Shown: one piece after another, positions 8,385 through 17,034 of the stretch
Layout: the number at the start of each line of letters is the position of its first letter
Numbering within the stretch: position 1 is the first letter of the stretch
Assembly: GCA_964640175.1 (NCBI GenBank)
Contig: CAZXFW010000004.1
Location: 1 to 64,000, forward strand
DNA: 64,000 nt
From: JACKDX01 sp964640175
GTDB lineage: Bacteria; Myxococcota_A; Polyangia; Polyangiales; GCA-016699535
Direction of reading: 5' to 3'
Program-made: the position numbers and the translations under genes
The notes under the pieces: model-generated
Database searches by the model: none
Told to the model about the DNA's origin: nothing
The model's input: only the letters and a program-made list of their open reading frames with translations

Positions 8385-10132
8385 AACACGCCTTTGGTGC
8401 TGGGCACCTGTTGGCCTCCATCCGTTGCAATCGCTTGGCGTAATGCTAAGGCGGTTGCTTTAAAGGCAGCTTCAACGCGATGATGGTCATTAAATCCCCG
8501 CAACACTTCCACCTGCAACGTGGCCCGTGCTGCCGTTGCCAGCGACATCAAAAAGTGCGTGATGTTTTCTGTGGCCCATCCGCCTAGGGTGGGTCGTGTA
8601 AGACCAAGATTAATGGTGGCATAAGGACGCCCAGAAAAATCCACCACTGCCCGGGCCAATGCCTCATCCAAAGGCGCATAGGCATATCCAAAACGCGCAA
8701 TGCCTTTGCGTTCCGCGAGCGCCTGATCCAAGGCAGCGCCTAGCGCAAGCGCACAGTCTTCGGACGTATGATGATCGTCGATTTCCAGATCTCCCTGACA
8801 CCGCAATGTCACATCCATGCGGCTATGTTTCGCAAGCGTGCTCAGCATGTGATCCAAAAAGCCAATGCCGGTTTGGACCTCACTTCTTCCTTCACCATCA
8901 AGCTTAAGCCGCACCGCGATTTGCGTTTCCTTGGTCACGCGCATGAACTCAGCCCCGCGTAAGAGCGCATTGTCTTTGATGATTTCGGCATTGCGCAAAG
9001 GAGCAAGCGACCCAGCGGAGGATCTCAAAGGAGCTTGAGACTGTCCTTCGTTGGCCACATCTTCGATAGAAGGCGCAAGTACGTTGCGCAAAGCAGATTC
9101 CAGGCGCTGATAGTCCAAGGTGTTTCCTGGACAGGTGATCCGCACGTAATTTTGAAGTGCAGGCCGCCCTCTAAAATACCGCACGCTAATGCCTTCTTCG
9201 AGAAGCTTCGTGTGCAACTCTTGCGCATTTGCCGTACGGGTCAATACGAAGTTCGCTTGCGAGGGAACAGGCTCCGTACCAAGCTCGCGCAACAACGTGT
9301 AAAGAGATTCACGTTCTTGGCGAACCCGCTCTACATACGCATGCACCGCCTCCTGCCCTTGCTCAAGGCGCCACATCATGAGTTGCAATGACAACCGAGA
9401 CACCGAATACGGACCACCTACGGCTCGCATCCAGTTGATAATCGATTTAGGCCCCATGGCGTATCCCACACGCAGTCCCGCTAATCCCCACGCTTTGGAA
9501 AACGTACGGACCGCAACCACATTAGGCAGCCTCAAACATGCGGTGCTTAAATCAACGTCTGCAAACTCGGTATATGCCAAGTCAGCCACGATCAGTGCGT
9601 GCGGCGCTGCTTTGGAAAGCGTTTCAAGCCCAGCAATAGAGATCACACCCCCCGTGGGGTTATTGGGGCTAACTACTGAAATCAAACGAGTACGTTCGTT
9701 GATCAACGGCAGTACGGATGAGACCGGATAATCGCCTTCAAGCCATGGCACCACGTGTGTTTTCGCACCGGTAAGCTTGGCATAACGATCCAACATTTCG
9801 TAACTGGGCAAGGTTAAAATAACTTCACGGCTCGCATCGAGCATGGCGCGAAATGCACGGTAAAGCCCATCGTCTCCACCCGCAGTCACCAACAGTTGTT
9901 CAGGTTCCAAGCCAAACCGCGCCGCAAGCGTACGTTCCAAATCGGCACCACTTGGATACCGTCTCAACACCTCCGTGCTTTCCGATACTAACTGCTCTAA
10001 CAACGCGCGAGGCGGCGCCATGCCTTCATTGGCATCCAGTCGCAACATGTTTGGATCCGCAGGAAAACCTGGACGATAAATATCCATGGTTTCGACCAAA
10101 GGGAGCGGTGCTAACAAGGGCTTTTCTGTCAT
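8381..10132 (-). CDS. hisB: HisC-HisB bifunctional fusion
   Basis: A single 583-residue frame. Residues 1-353 are histidinol-phosphate aminotransferase (HisC), with LDANEG, SVVSPNNPTGG, and the PLP lysine K213 in RTFSKAWGLAGLRVGY. A 43-residue linker rich in Ser, Ala and Leu (354-396) leads into imidazoleglycerol-phosphate dehydratase (HisB) at 397-583, with GFLDHML, DDHHTSEDC and FNDHHRVEAAFK supplying the metal-binding histidines. The enzymes catalyse consecutive steps (6 and 7). The start at 10132 follows TAAGGA; the longer frame overlaps hisG. An internal ATG at residue 397 could allow separate HisB synthesis. Known E. coli HisB fusions carry a phosphatase instead, which is absent here. 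Confidence 0.95.
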   Translation of the reverse strand: MTEKPLLAPLPLVETMDIYRPGFPADPNMLRLDANEGMAPPRALLEQLVSESTEVLRRYPSGADLERTLAARFGLEPEQLLVTAGGDDGLYRAFRAMLDASREVILTLPSYEMLDRYAKLTGAKTHVVPWLEGDYPVSSVLPLINERTRLISVVSPNNPTGGVISIAGLETLSKAAPHALIVADLAYTEFADVDLSTACLRLPNVVAVRTFSKAWGLAGLRVGYAMGPKSIINWMRAVGGPYSVSRLSLQLMMWRLEQGQEAVHAYVERVRQERESLYTLLRELGTEPVPSQANFVLTRTANAQELHTKLLEEGISVRYFRGRPALQNYVRITCPGNTLDYQRLESALRNVLAPSIEDVANEGQSQAPLRSSAGSLAPLRNAEIIKDNALLRGAEFMRVTKETQIAVRLKLDGEGRSEVQTGIGFLDHMLSTLAKHSRMDVTLRCQGDLEIDDHHTSEDCALALGAALDQALAERKGIARFGYAYAPLDEALARAVVDFSGRPYATINLGLTRPTLGGWATENITHFLMSLATAARATLQVEVLRGFNDHHRVEAAFKATALALRQAIATDGGQQVPSTKGVL

Positions 10133-10142
10133 GACGAATTCC

Positions 10143-11027
10143 TTACGGGACAATTTGGTTAAGTCGCGTGACCACCACATCCGTCCCTCCGCATTGTTTA
10201 AGCTGAGGAATCAACGATGGCAGCGTGTGTTTAGGAACGGCTGCTTTGACAGCATAGCCGTCTTCTCCGTGCAAACGCGCCACCGTAGGTTTACGCATGC
10301 ATGGCAAGACAGCAATTAACTCATCAAACCGAGCGGAGGGCACATTGACCTCCAACATCACGCGGTCGCGCGCCTCCAAGACAGACTTCACCAGCACCAC
10401 AAAATCATCAATCATGCCTCGTTTGACAGGATCTTCGAGCGCTGCGGCATTGGCATACAGCCGTGTCGATGACGTCAAAAGCTCATCCACAATACTTAAC
10501 CCATTGGCACGTAGTGTCGATCCTGTTTGTGTAATGTCTATAATGCAATCAGCATCTTCGGGTGGAAATACCTCCGTAGCTCCATAAGAGCGCACCAACT
10601 TGATGGGCATGGACTGCTTTTCGATCCAACGTTCTGTAAGCTTTGGATACTCTGAAGCCACTACCAACGCACGTTGTGGCAACTTGCCATCCACAAGCAA
10701 CAAACGTGGTGCAGCTGCCACCAACGACACGGGATCCATGCCCGTATCCACAAGCTCTACCAGATTCACCCCGAGCTCAGCGACCCAATCGGCACCTGCA
10801 AAGCCGATGTCTCTGGATCCTGCATGCAACATCTCAATGATGTTCTGCGGCTTGAGGATTTTGACCTCAAACCCTGCCACTGAAACACTCGGACGATAGC
10901 CTCGCTCTCCCGTGCGCAAACGAATTCCACTGTCCTCTAAAAGCAAGCGAACACCTTCGGCCATTCGCCCCTTGGGCAATGCCAGACGCAGCAAGGGTCC
11001 GTCCTTCGTTGTCGTTTCCATGTTCAT
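10143..11027 (-). CDS. hisG: ATP phosphoribosyltransferase, long form
   Basis: HisG starts the pathway by joining ATP and PRPP. At 294 residues it is the long homohexameric form with a C-terminal ACT-like domain (about 215-290) for histidine feedback, so no HisZ is needed. Motifs: LRLALPKGRM, ILKPQNIIEMLHAGSRDIGFAGADW, and the PRPP loop DCIIDITQTGSTLRANGL. The start ATG at 11027 follows GAGGAG with an eight-base spacer. It is the first structural gene after the attenuator. The stop precedes hisC-hisB by ten bases. Confidence 0.96.
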   Translation of the reverse strand: MNMETTTKDGPLLRLALPKGRMAEGVRLLLEDSGIRLRTGERGYRPSVSVAGFEVKILKPQNIIEMLHAGSRDIGFAGADWVAELGVNLVELVDTGMDPVSLVAAAPRLLLVDGKLPQRALVVASEYPKLTERWIEKQSMPIKLVRSYGATEVFPPEDADCIIDITQTGSTLRANGLSIVDELLTSSTRLYANAAALEDPVKRGMIDDFVVLVKSVLEARDRVMLEVNVPSARFDELIAVLPCMRKPTVARLHGEDGYAVKAAVPKHTLPSLIPQLKQCGGTDVVVTRLNQIVP

Positions 11028-11076
11028 GACTTTTTCTCCTCTGAGCTTCCCCAGAGCCGACGCTGCCGGTTAACGC

Positions 11077-11105
11077 AAAACGCCGACCCGTGGGCCGGCG
11101 TTTTT
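11077..11105 (-). terminator. his operon attenuator terminator
   Basis: Read on the minus strand, AAAACGCCG is followed by a short CCC/GGG inner stem and then CGGCGTTTT with a run of T, a classic intrinsic terminator about 50 bases ahead of hisG. Its 5' arm contains CCGGCCC (11092-11098 on the minus strand), which is also complementary to GGGCCGG inside the leader peptide gene (11136-11142), so it can be captured by an antiterminator. Confidence 0.88.
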
Positions 11106-11109
11106 CAGG

Positions 11110-11183
11110 GTATCCAGCTTAGATCACACCCTGCCCCGGCCCTTTATATGGCCGTGATGATGGTGGCTCTTGCAGCTGGATAC
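11110..11183 (-). promoter_or_regulatory. Long-range 10-bp complement in his leader
   Basis: GTATCCAGCT at 11110-11119 and AGCTGGATAC at 11174-11183 (plus-strand reading) are perfect complements enclosing the His codons and the 1:2 hairpin. The outer stem would bring codons 4-7 of the leader against the base of the terminator. It may be the pause hairpin that synchronises polymerase with the leading ribosome, or an outer clamp on the attenuator. Confidence 0.7.
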
Positions 11184-11195
11184 GCCAAAAAACAT
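11124..11195 (-). CDS. hisL: his operon leader peptide
   Basis: A 23-codon frame, too short for ordinary ORF detection, encodes MFFGVSSCKSHHHHGHIKGR followed by GRV and TGA. Five of six consecutive codons from position 11 to 16 are His. TAAGG sits about nine bases upstream of the ATG. Region 1 GGCC (11150-11153), within the His codon block, can pair with region 2 GGCC (11138-11141); region 2 GGGCCGG (11136-11142) can instead pair with CCGGCCC in the terminator 5' arm (11092-11098). Stalling at His codons would cover region 1, free region 2 and abolish the terminator. This is the textbook arrangement of enterobacterial hisL, inferred here from sequence. Confidence 0.92.
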   Translation of the reverse strand: MFFGVSSCKSHHHHGHIKGRGRV

Positions 11196-11257
11196 GGATG
11201 AAACCTTAGCAGGGCTCATGTAACTCGTCAAGCCGACATGGGCGTCTACGAATAGGA

Positions 11258-12976
11258 CTAAAAACGCTCAGCTTCGGGAATTTCGAGATCTTCTAAGTAC
11301 TCCCAAGTAATACGATCGAGCTCTGGCTTCTTGTCGCGTGCTACACGCTCGAACTCTGCGATAAGCAACCGCACTTGTCCAATCATTTTCTCGCGTGTCA
11401 TAACTGGCACATAGTCATTTTCCTCCAGAAGCTTGTCTATTCGAGGATCATCATAAAGCGCGTGCTCGATGATGGCATAGGCAAGGTCGAGCAGCGCCTG
11501 TGGAAATCCAGGAACGTGTGCCGTAGCCCGATGCGGTAACCCATTGTGGAATTCATCAACAGTGGCATTTAAATAATACTGTAAGGCCCAATAACCCCGA
11601 GCAATGTTCCCGATGAATTGGTCACGGGCGCGTTTTCGATCATATTCAGAACGCTGCAGGATAAAGTCGTAGTTCATGAAAAAATCAATACGATCGGCAA
11701 CTTTGACCGTAGCTACGTGAAAGTCATCGGCCCCGCGCAACATGTGGGCAAAGAGCGCGTGCTCCACCACGAATGGAGTGGTTTGCCATTCCGCTGCAAG
11801 TTCCTCGTACCGTTCACGTGGCGAGATAGAATGCCTAAGCTCAGACTCCATCAGAAGCACCACCTTATCGCCAATGCGCCATTCCTTTGGAAACATCGCA
11901 TTAAGCTTGATTTTAAGCTGACGTATTCCTTCGATGACGGGTTCATCTTCACGCAGTAATGAAAGCCATGGATTGTCATAGCGCCGATCCAACACATAAA
12001 ACTGGTTGATAAGCTCTTCAATGACATCGTGCGTGTGAGCCAATACCAAAATCTGCCGCAAATCATCTGGGACAAGCTGCGACTCGGCCAATTCCATAAT
12101 GTAGTAGCTGAGAGCCGCAGGATGAATGGCATATGCCAAGCCATTCTTGCGATAGTAGTGACGCGTACTGAGGACGTTAAGTAGCGCGGCACGAACCACT
12201 TCGGGATCTCTATGAAACGGCTTCAAAAAACAGGTAAGACAGTCCTGTGCATAGACATTTACACCGATGTACTCCTGCACCAACGACGCCGACGGATCGA
12301 GATCGTCGGGTCTGGTCGGAATGACATTATACCATGTTTGCTTTACCTGAGTGTTTAGCCGAAGGAATCGCTGATTCATCAGGGTTATGTAGTCTCGTAA
12401 CGTGTATTCACTGTTACCAGGCCAACGTGGTTCAACACAGTGATCGCTGATCAATCCACGCTGCCCATTGCCCTGTGCCCATGCATATCCATCCAGTCGA
12501 TGAAGTACTTCCCATGTTCCAGACGACCGTTGTGTGGATGCCAGCCGATCGTCATCACTCAGTTGATTAACTGGACAGGTCATGATGCGTCGATAGTTAG
12601 GAATCGTGAAAGGAGCACGGCAACCGTTACTGCCAGGCTTGACCATCACAGCAGGGGCAAGCGCCCACACATGGTTAAGCTCGTCCGAAAAATTGAGCAA
12701 CAGGGTACCTTGATTGCCAGTGCCATACACCGCGGTCTGTGTGACACAGGTGTCCTGATGGAGTCTGATGGGCTGCTTAAACTGCCCAGCGCGTGCATCC
12801 AGCGCGTACACCACCGTTCCTGCTTTCAAAACAACATGGCTGCGACGTTGTTGGGCTTGGCCAGATGCACCCGTCGTTATGCTGTCACTCTCAGTACACC
12901 CTGAAAGGAATCCCAAAACTACAAACAGCCACTCTAGAAATGGCCGTGGCCCTGACACACAACGCTGTGAGTCCAT
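11258..12976 (-). CDS. Predicted lipoprotein with SpoT-like HD domain
   Basis: About 572 residues from the ATG at 12976. Residues 13-27 (hydrophobic, ending FLSGC) form a lipoprotein signal with Cys27. Residues about 45-185 look like two SH3-like halves around TCPVNQL (133-139). Residues about 270-435 resemble the HD hydrolase domain of RelA/SpoT: an AIHPAAL histidine (near 285), THDVIEEL (315-322, the HD pair) and VKVADRIDFF (424-433, the position of the KLADRLHN motif). The spacing matches SpoT/MESH1 hydrolases. Such enzymes degrade cytoplasmic ppGpp, so an exported version is odd; the substrate may be another phosphorylated molecule. No synthetase domain is present. It lies between the his operon and a glycosyltransferase, same strand. 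Confidence 0.75.
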   Translation of the reverse strand: MDSQRCVSGPRPFLEWLFVVLGFLSGCTESDSITTGASGQAQQRRSHVVLKAGTVVYALDARAGQFKQPIRLHQDTCVTQTAVYGTGNQGTLLLNFSDELNHVWALAPAVMVKPGSNGCRAPFTIPNYRRIMTCPVNQLSDDDRLASTQRSSGTWEVLHRLDGYAWAQGNGQRGLISDHCVEPRWPGNSEYTLRDYITLMNQRFLRLNTQVKQTWYNVIPTRPDDLDPSASLVQEYIGVNVYAQDCLTCFLKPFHRDPEVVRAALLNVLSTRHYYRKNGLAYAIHPAALSYYIMELAESQLVPDDLRQILVLAHTHDVIEELINQFYVLDRRYDNPWLSLLREDEPVIEGIRQLKIKLNAMFPKEWRIGDKVVLLMESELRHSISPRERYEELAAEWQTTPFVVEHALFAHMLRGADDFHVATVKVADRIDFFMNYDFILQRSEYDRKRARDQFIGNIARGYWALQYYLNATVDEFHNGLPHRATAHVPGFPQALLDLAYAIIEHALYDDPRIDKLLEENDYVPVMTREKMIGQVRLLIAEFERVARDKKPELDRITWEYLEDLEIPEAERF

Positions 12977-13173
12977 TACACGTATTTTCGTGATATTACG
13001 CCGCATACGAAAACGCTATGCCATAGCACTTTCTCGTTAACGGTCAAAAGCAATCGTACCCAGTGTGCGGGGATGCTCAAGGCTGTAGGTCCGCTACTTC
13101 TACGAATGATGCAGGCGTTGACGGTAGTCTGGATAGCAGCCGCTTCGGCTTTGATAGTGGTATCGGTTTCTAA

Positions 13174-13878
13174 TCAACGCCAGCGCAGCCTCCAAACCAC
13201 AAAGATGGCTTCCCAGAAAATCTTGCCTGACATCTTACTCTGACCCGCACGACGGTCGACAAACACAATCGGAGATTCCACCACGCGCAATCCTTGCTGT
13301 ATCGCGCGATACGTCATCTCGATTTGAAACGCGTAGCCCTCAGAATGGACCGTATCCAAAGGTAACTTTTGGAGTGCACGTTTGTGAAACGCTTTATAAC
13401 CACTGGTTAAATCACGAATCGGCAAGCCAAGAATCACCCGACTGTATAGACTGCCACCTTTGGACAAAAGATGTCGCCCTAGCCCCCAACCTTCAACGCG
13501 ACCTCCATGAATATTACGCGAACCAAGAACAATGTCAGCGCCTTGCTCAATTGCCAACACAAACGCTGGAAGGTGTTTAGGATCGTGTGAGAGATCAGTA
13601 TCCATTTGACACACAATGTCGTAATCGCGCACCAGGGCCCATCGAAATCCTTCAACATACGCGCTGCCAATCCCAAGCTTTCCCGCTCGATGGAGCACAT
13701 GCATACGTGCATCTTTGGCTGCCATACGTTCAGCCAGCGCACCTGTACCATCGGGTGATGCATCGTCCACGATTAACACCTCTGCATGTGGCATGACCTG
13801 GTGTAGACTCTCAACGAACATGGGCAAATTGTCTTGCTCATTGTAAGTTGGCGTGATGATAAGAACGCGCTTTGTCAT
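13174..13878 (-). CDS. Polyprenol-phosphate mannosyltransferase-like GT2 enzyme
   Basis: A 234-residue GT-A glycosyltransferase of the dolichol-phosphate mannose synthase type: IITPTYNEQDNL, VDDASPDGT, the metal-binding DxD in QMDTDLSHDP, and the acceptor-loop region DLTSGYKAFHKRAL with VDRRAGQSKM at the end. It should transfer a sugar, probably mannose, from a nucleotide donor to polyprenyl phosphate at the cytoplasmic membrane face. There is no C-terminal transmembrane domain, as in the soluble DPM1 class. It is divergent from the sensor kinase gene, with 30 bases between them. Confidence 0.9.
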   Translation of the reverse strand: MTKRVLIITPTYNEQDNLPMFVESLHQVMPHAEVLIVDDASPDGTGALAERMAAKDARMHVLHRAGKLGIGSAYVEGFRWALVRDYDIVCQMDTDLSHDPKHLPAFVLAIEQGADIVLGSRNIHGGRVEGWGLGRHLLSKGGSLYSRVILGLPIRDLTSGYKAFHKRALQKLPLDTVHSEGYAFQIEMTYRAIQQGLRVVESPIVFVDRRAGQSKMSGKIFWEAIFVVWRLRWR

Positions 13879-13908
13879 AAGGGGCTAATCAGGCTAAGGA
13901 CGTTGTGG

Positions 13909-15483
13909 ATGCGCCGCTATTTGTCCATACCTTCGCGAATTTTTCTAGGCTTTACGATTGTCTTGGGCACATTTGCCACTGTGGCCATCTTTAGCCTATG
14001 GCAACACCAACGTACAGCCTCAACCTTACGCCTCTTACACGCAGGCTATCTACCCTTAGCACTGACCGTGGGCGAGGTAAGAGCCTCTCAAGCAGTGTTT
14101 GGCACGCTGGTGGATCGGCTTCTCGACGAAGCTGACCCTGTCGCCAGCCGCAACTGGCTCAACGTGGCATTGCGGGTACGCCCTACCCAACTGGCACGCG
14201 CCATCGACAGCACCAAACAACTTTCCCATCTGAATCCGCCTTCCTCCGATCAAGCCATGCTCACTGAACTGCATCAAGGGCTGCTTTCCATTCGCACTAT
14301 CTACATTCAAAATGATCCACGATACACTGCGCTATTTAGTGCAATTCGCTCTGGTGACCATGAACGCTCTGAAGCCATGTTGGCAGAGATCCGAGCCAAC
14401 GAACAAAAAGGGCAACGTCACCTGCGTGCCCTCTGGGCAAGTTTACAGCAGCATATCGCACAAACCAGTCGACAAGCCGACGAACAAGAACAGCGTTCTG
14501 TGATCATTCTTGGCCTCTTGGCATTGATTGCGTTGATCGTGGGTGGTGTGGTGACCATGTGGTCTAACCGCTTGCTTGCTCCTTTGCCTCAATTGCAAAA
14601 ACGTGTCGAAGCAGTCACCCAAGGAGACCTCGCACGTCAAAACCAGCCCGAGCGCGATGACGAGCTTGGCCAGCTTGCCGCAGACTTTGAACAGATGGTC
14701 GACACGTTGGCAACGCGCAGCGCAAGCCTAAAAGTCGCTACAGAAAAATTGATCCAAAGCGAACAACTTGCCGCCATTGGCCAAATCGCAGCCCATGTTA
14801 CGCATGAAGTTCGTAATCCTCTTTCCAGCATCGGCCTCAATGTAGAATTGCTGGAAGAAGAGTTTGCTGAAAATCATCCTAATCCTGAAACAACGTCGTT
14901 GCTCAGAGCAATCCGTAAAGAAATCGATCGACTCACTGAAATCACTGAAAAATACCTAAGCCTTAAACGTTTGCCAGAGCCAAGGCTAGAACACGAAGAT
15001 CTTGGTGAGCTTGTACAATTGGTAACAGAGTTTCTCTCTCCAGAGCTTAATGCTTCCAATATCAACCTTACTATTGAAGCGGAGCCCGCCCCTCACGTCC
15101 TTGTCGATGAAGGACAACTACGTCAAGCGCTGCTCAACTTAATACGCAATGGCCGTGAAGCGATGCCCAAAGGTGGCCGTATGTGGGTCCGTATTAAATC
15201 ACTACCGCATCATGTGCAGATTGAGATTCAAGACGAAGGGCCAGGGATTGATCAAGAACACCTCAGTAAAATCTTCAACCCATTTTTCACTACAAAACAA
15301 AGCGGAACTGGGTTAGGGCTTCCGTTGACCCAACAGATTGTGATAGCGCACGGTGGTCAGATTCGGTGCGAAAGCCGCCCTGGCCAAGGAACCCGTTTCG
15401 AACTCTGTTTCCCTAAAGAGCGAGAAAGCCATATCCATGACACGAATCGACGGCAGACAGAAACACACGCTAAGACCGGTTGA
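13909..15483 (+). CDS. Membrane sensor histidine kinase
   Basis: About 524 residues from the ATG at 13909, which has AAGGA eight bases upstream. Transmembrane segment 1 is at about 8-30, a 150-residue helical periplasmic sensor follows, then transmembrane segment 2 (LLALIALIVGGVVTMW), HAMP, a HisKA helix with the phosphoacceptor in AAHVTHEVRNPLSS, and a complete ATPase domain: NLIRNGREAM (N box), DEGPGID (G1), FNPFFTTK (F box), GTGLGL (G2). No response regulator is adjacent, so it is an orphan kinase. Its last 47 bases overlap the start of rph. Confidence 0.92.
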   Translation: MRRYLSIPSRIFLGFTIVLGTFATVAIFSLWQHQRTASTLRLLHAGYLPLALTVGEVRASQAVFGTLVDRLLDEADPVASRNWLNVALRVRPTQLARAIDSTKQLSHLNPPSSDQAMLTELHQGLLSIRTIYIQNDPRYTALFSAIRSGDHERSEAMLAEIRANEQKGQRHLRALWASLQQHIAQTSRQADEQEQRSVIILGLLALIALIVGGVVTMWSNRLLAPLPQLQKRVEAVTQGDLARQNQPERDDELGQLAADFEQMVDTLATRSASLKVATEKLIQSEQLAAIGQIAAHVTHEVRNPLSSIGLNVELLEEEFAENHPNPETTSLLRAIRKEIDRLTEITEKYLSLKRLPEPRLEHEDLGELVQLVTEFLSPELNASNINLTIEAEPAPHVLVDEGQLRQALLNLIRNGREAMPKGGRMWVRIKSLPHHVQIEIQDEGPGIDQEHLSKIFNPFFTTKQSGTGLGLPLTQQIVIAHGGQIRCESRPGQGTRFELCFPKERESHIHDTNRRQTETHAKTG

Positions 15484-16189
15484 GATCACCCTCAACATCC
15501 AACGCCATCCAGAAGGTTCTGTACTTTACCGCGCCGGTAACACCACGGTGCTGATTGCTGCATCCATACAAAATGGTGTGCGAGACTTTTTAAAGGGCAC
15601 AGGTCGTGGTTGGGTCACTGCAGAATATGCCATGCATCCTCGTGCGAATCCCGAGCGCCAAACACGCGATGGCCGCCGCGGCTCTATTGATGGCCGTGTT
15701 CAAGAAATACAACGGCTGATCGGCCGAGCACTGCGGGCTGCTGTGGTGCCGAAGAAGCTTGGAGAACGGACAGTAACGATTGATTGTGACGTCCTCAGCG
15801 CCGATGGCGGCACACGCACCGCGTGTGTGACAGGTGGCTTTATCGCCTTGGCATTGGCGTTAAACCCCTTATGTCAGAGCGGTGCGATTGGTGCGGGAGT
15901 GCTACGCGAGCCACTGGCTGCCATTAGTGTGGGCCTGGTCGACGAGCAGGCTCTGTTGGATTTATGTTACCAGGAGGACAGTGCCGCAGACGTAGACCTC
16001 AATGTCGTTGCCACACGCACACATTCGATCATCGAAATCCAAGGCACTGCCGAAGGCGCACCCATCGCCCGCCACCGATTCACCGAACTTTTGGACTTGG
16101 CGCTGCAAGGCATTCCGGAGCTCATTGATATCCAAACGCGTACATTAGAGGGCGCCGGCGTCAACGTGGCACGACTTATCAACGCATGA
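15437..16189 (+). CDS. rph: Ribonuclease PH
   Basis: RNase PH, 250 residues, trims tRNA 3' ends phosphorolytically. The start at 15437 gives MTRIDGRQKHTLRPVEI, the normal N-terminus (consensus RxDGRxxxxLRPV), and lies inside the end of the kinase gene. Motifs: GRGWVTAEYAMHPRA, EIQRLIGRALRA, LGERTVTIDCDV, SADGGTRTA. Length is typical. The stop overlaps rdgB by four bases (ATGA); rph-rdgB adjacency is common in bacteria. Confidence 0.96.
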   Translation: MTRIDGRQKHTLRPVEITLNIQRHPEGSVLYRAGNTTVLIAASIQNGVRDFLKGTGRGWVTAEYAMHPRANPERQTRDGRRGSIDGRVQEIQRLIGRALRAAVVPKKLGERTVTIDCDVLSADGGTRTACVTGGFIALALALNPLCQSGAIGAGVLREPLAAISVGLVDEQALLDLCYQEDSAADVDLNVVATRTHSIIEIQGTAEGAPIARHRFTELLDLALQGIPELIDIQTRTLEGAGVNVARLINA

Positions 16190-16806
16190 GCCAACGCCTC
16201 GTCATCGCCACCCGCAATCTGGGCAAAGTCGCTGAGTTTAAGCGTATTCTTGAATTTCCAGGCTTGAATGTCTTGGATCTCAGCACCTTTCCCGAAGCGC
16301 CCGAAGTCCAAGAAACCGCGGATACGTATGCGGGCAATGCACTCCTTAAAGCACAAGCCATCGCAGCACACACAGGCCTGCCTGCATTGGCGGATGACAG
16401 CGGACTTGAAGTGGATGCGCTAGGAGGAGCACCTGGCGTCAAATCCGCAAGGTTTGCGGGAGCACAGACAGGGTTTGAACTCAAACTGCCCAAACTCCTG
16501 GAATGCTTGGCCAACGTCCCCGAAGAAAAACGCACGGCCCGTTTTCGATGCGTGCTGTGTTGGGTAAACCCCCAAGCTAACCTCGAAAGCCCTTTTTTCA
16601 CCGAAGGACTTGTCGAAGGACACATTGCACACGAGCCCCGCGGCCAGCATGGGTTTGGCTACGATCCAGTGTTTGTGCCACAAGGGTTCCAGAGAACCAT
16701 GGCTGAACTTGAGCCACACCAAAAAGATGCCTTAAGCCATCGCGGCAGGGCACTACAAAAAATGCTGACATTCCTCCAAGAACGCGGCGTGGAGAACCCC
16801 ACCTGA
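16186..16806 (+). CDS. rdgB: XTP/dITP diphosphatase (RdgB/HAM1)
   Basis: A 206-residue Ham1-family pyrophosphatase that removes deaminated purine nucleotides (dITP, XTP) from the pool. It has VIATRNLGKVAEFKRIL (substrate loop), LADDSGLEVDALGGAPGVKSARFAG, GFGYDPVF and ALSHRGRAL. All expected motifs are present, and the length is normal. It is translationally coupled to rph through ATGA. Confidence 0.96.
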   Translation: MSQRLVIATRNLGKVAEFKRILEFPGLNVLDLSTFPEAPEVQETADTYAGNALLKAQAIAAHTGLPALADDSGLEVDALGGAPGVKSARFAGAQTGFELKLPKLLECLANVPEEKRTARFRCVLCWVNPQANLESPFFTEGLVEGHIAHEPRGQHGFGYDPVFVPQGFQRTMAELEPHQKDALSHRGRALQKMLTFLQERGVENPT

Positions 16807-16884
16807 GTTTCTGCCCTTGAGGGGAAGGAAGCGCTCAGCTATGGTGCGCCCCACATAAGGCCAGGCTGCCTAGCCTGGCGATAA

Positions 16885-16958
16885 CGGGGTGTAGCACAGC
16901 CTGGTAGTGCGCTAGCTTTGGGAGCTAGAAGTCGGGGGTTCGAATCCCTCCACCCCGA
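16885..16958 (+). tRNA. tRNA-Pro (anticodon UGG)
   Basis: Acceptor arms CGGGGTG (16885-16891) and CACCCCG (16951-16957) pair perfectly. The anticodon stem CTAGC/GCTAG encloses TTTGGGA, giving anticodon TGG, and the T arm carries GGTTCGAATCC. The 3' CCA is not encoded (ACC follows the acceptor stem). Confidence 0.96.
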
Positions 16959-17034
16959 CCCTTGTTGAACAGTCAACGTCCGATGGATCCTCGCCCTCAA
17001 ATGCCGTATGCTTAGAGCCCATCGTGAGAATCGT

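Noticed and set aside
13073..13243. 56-codon plus-strand frame with one hydrophobic segment
   Set aside because: Could be a small membrane protein, but it overlaps the end of the glycosyltransferase gene by 70 bases and has only GGGG as a possible ribosome site.
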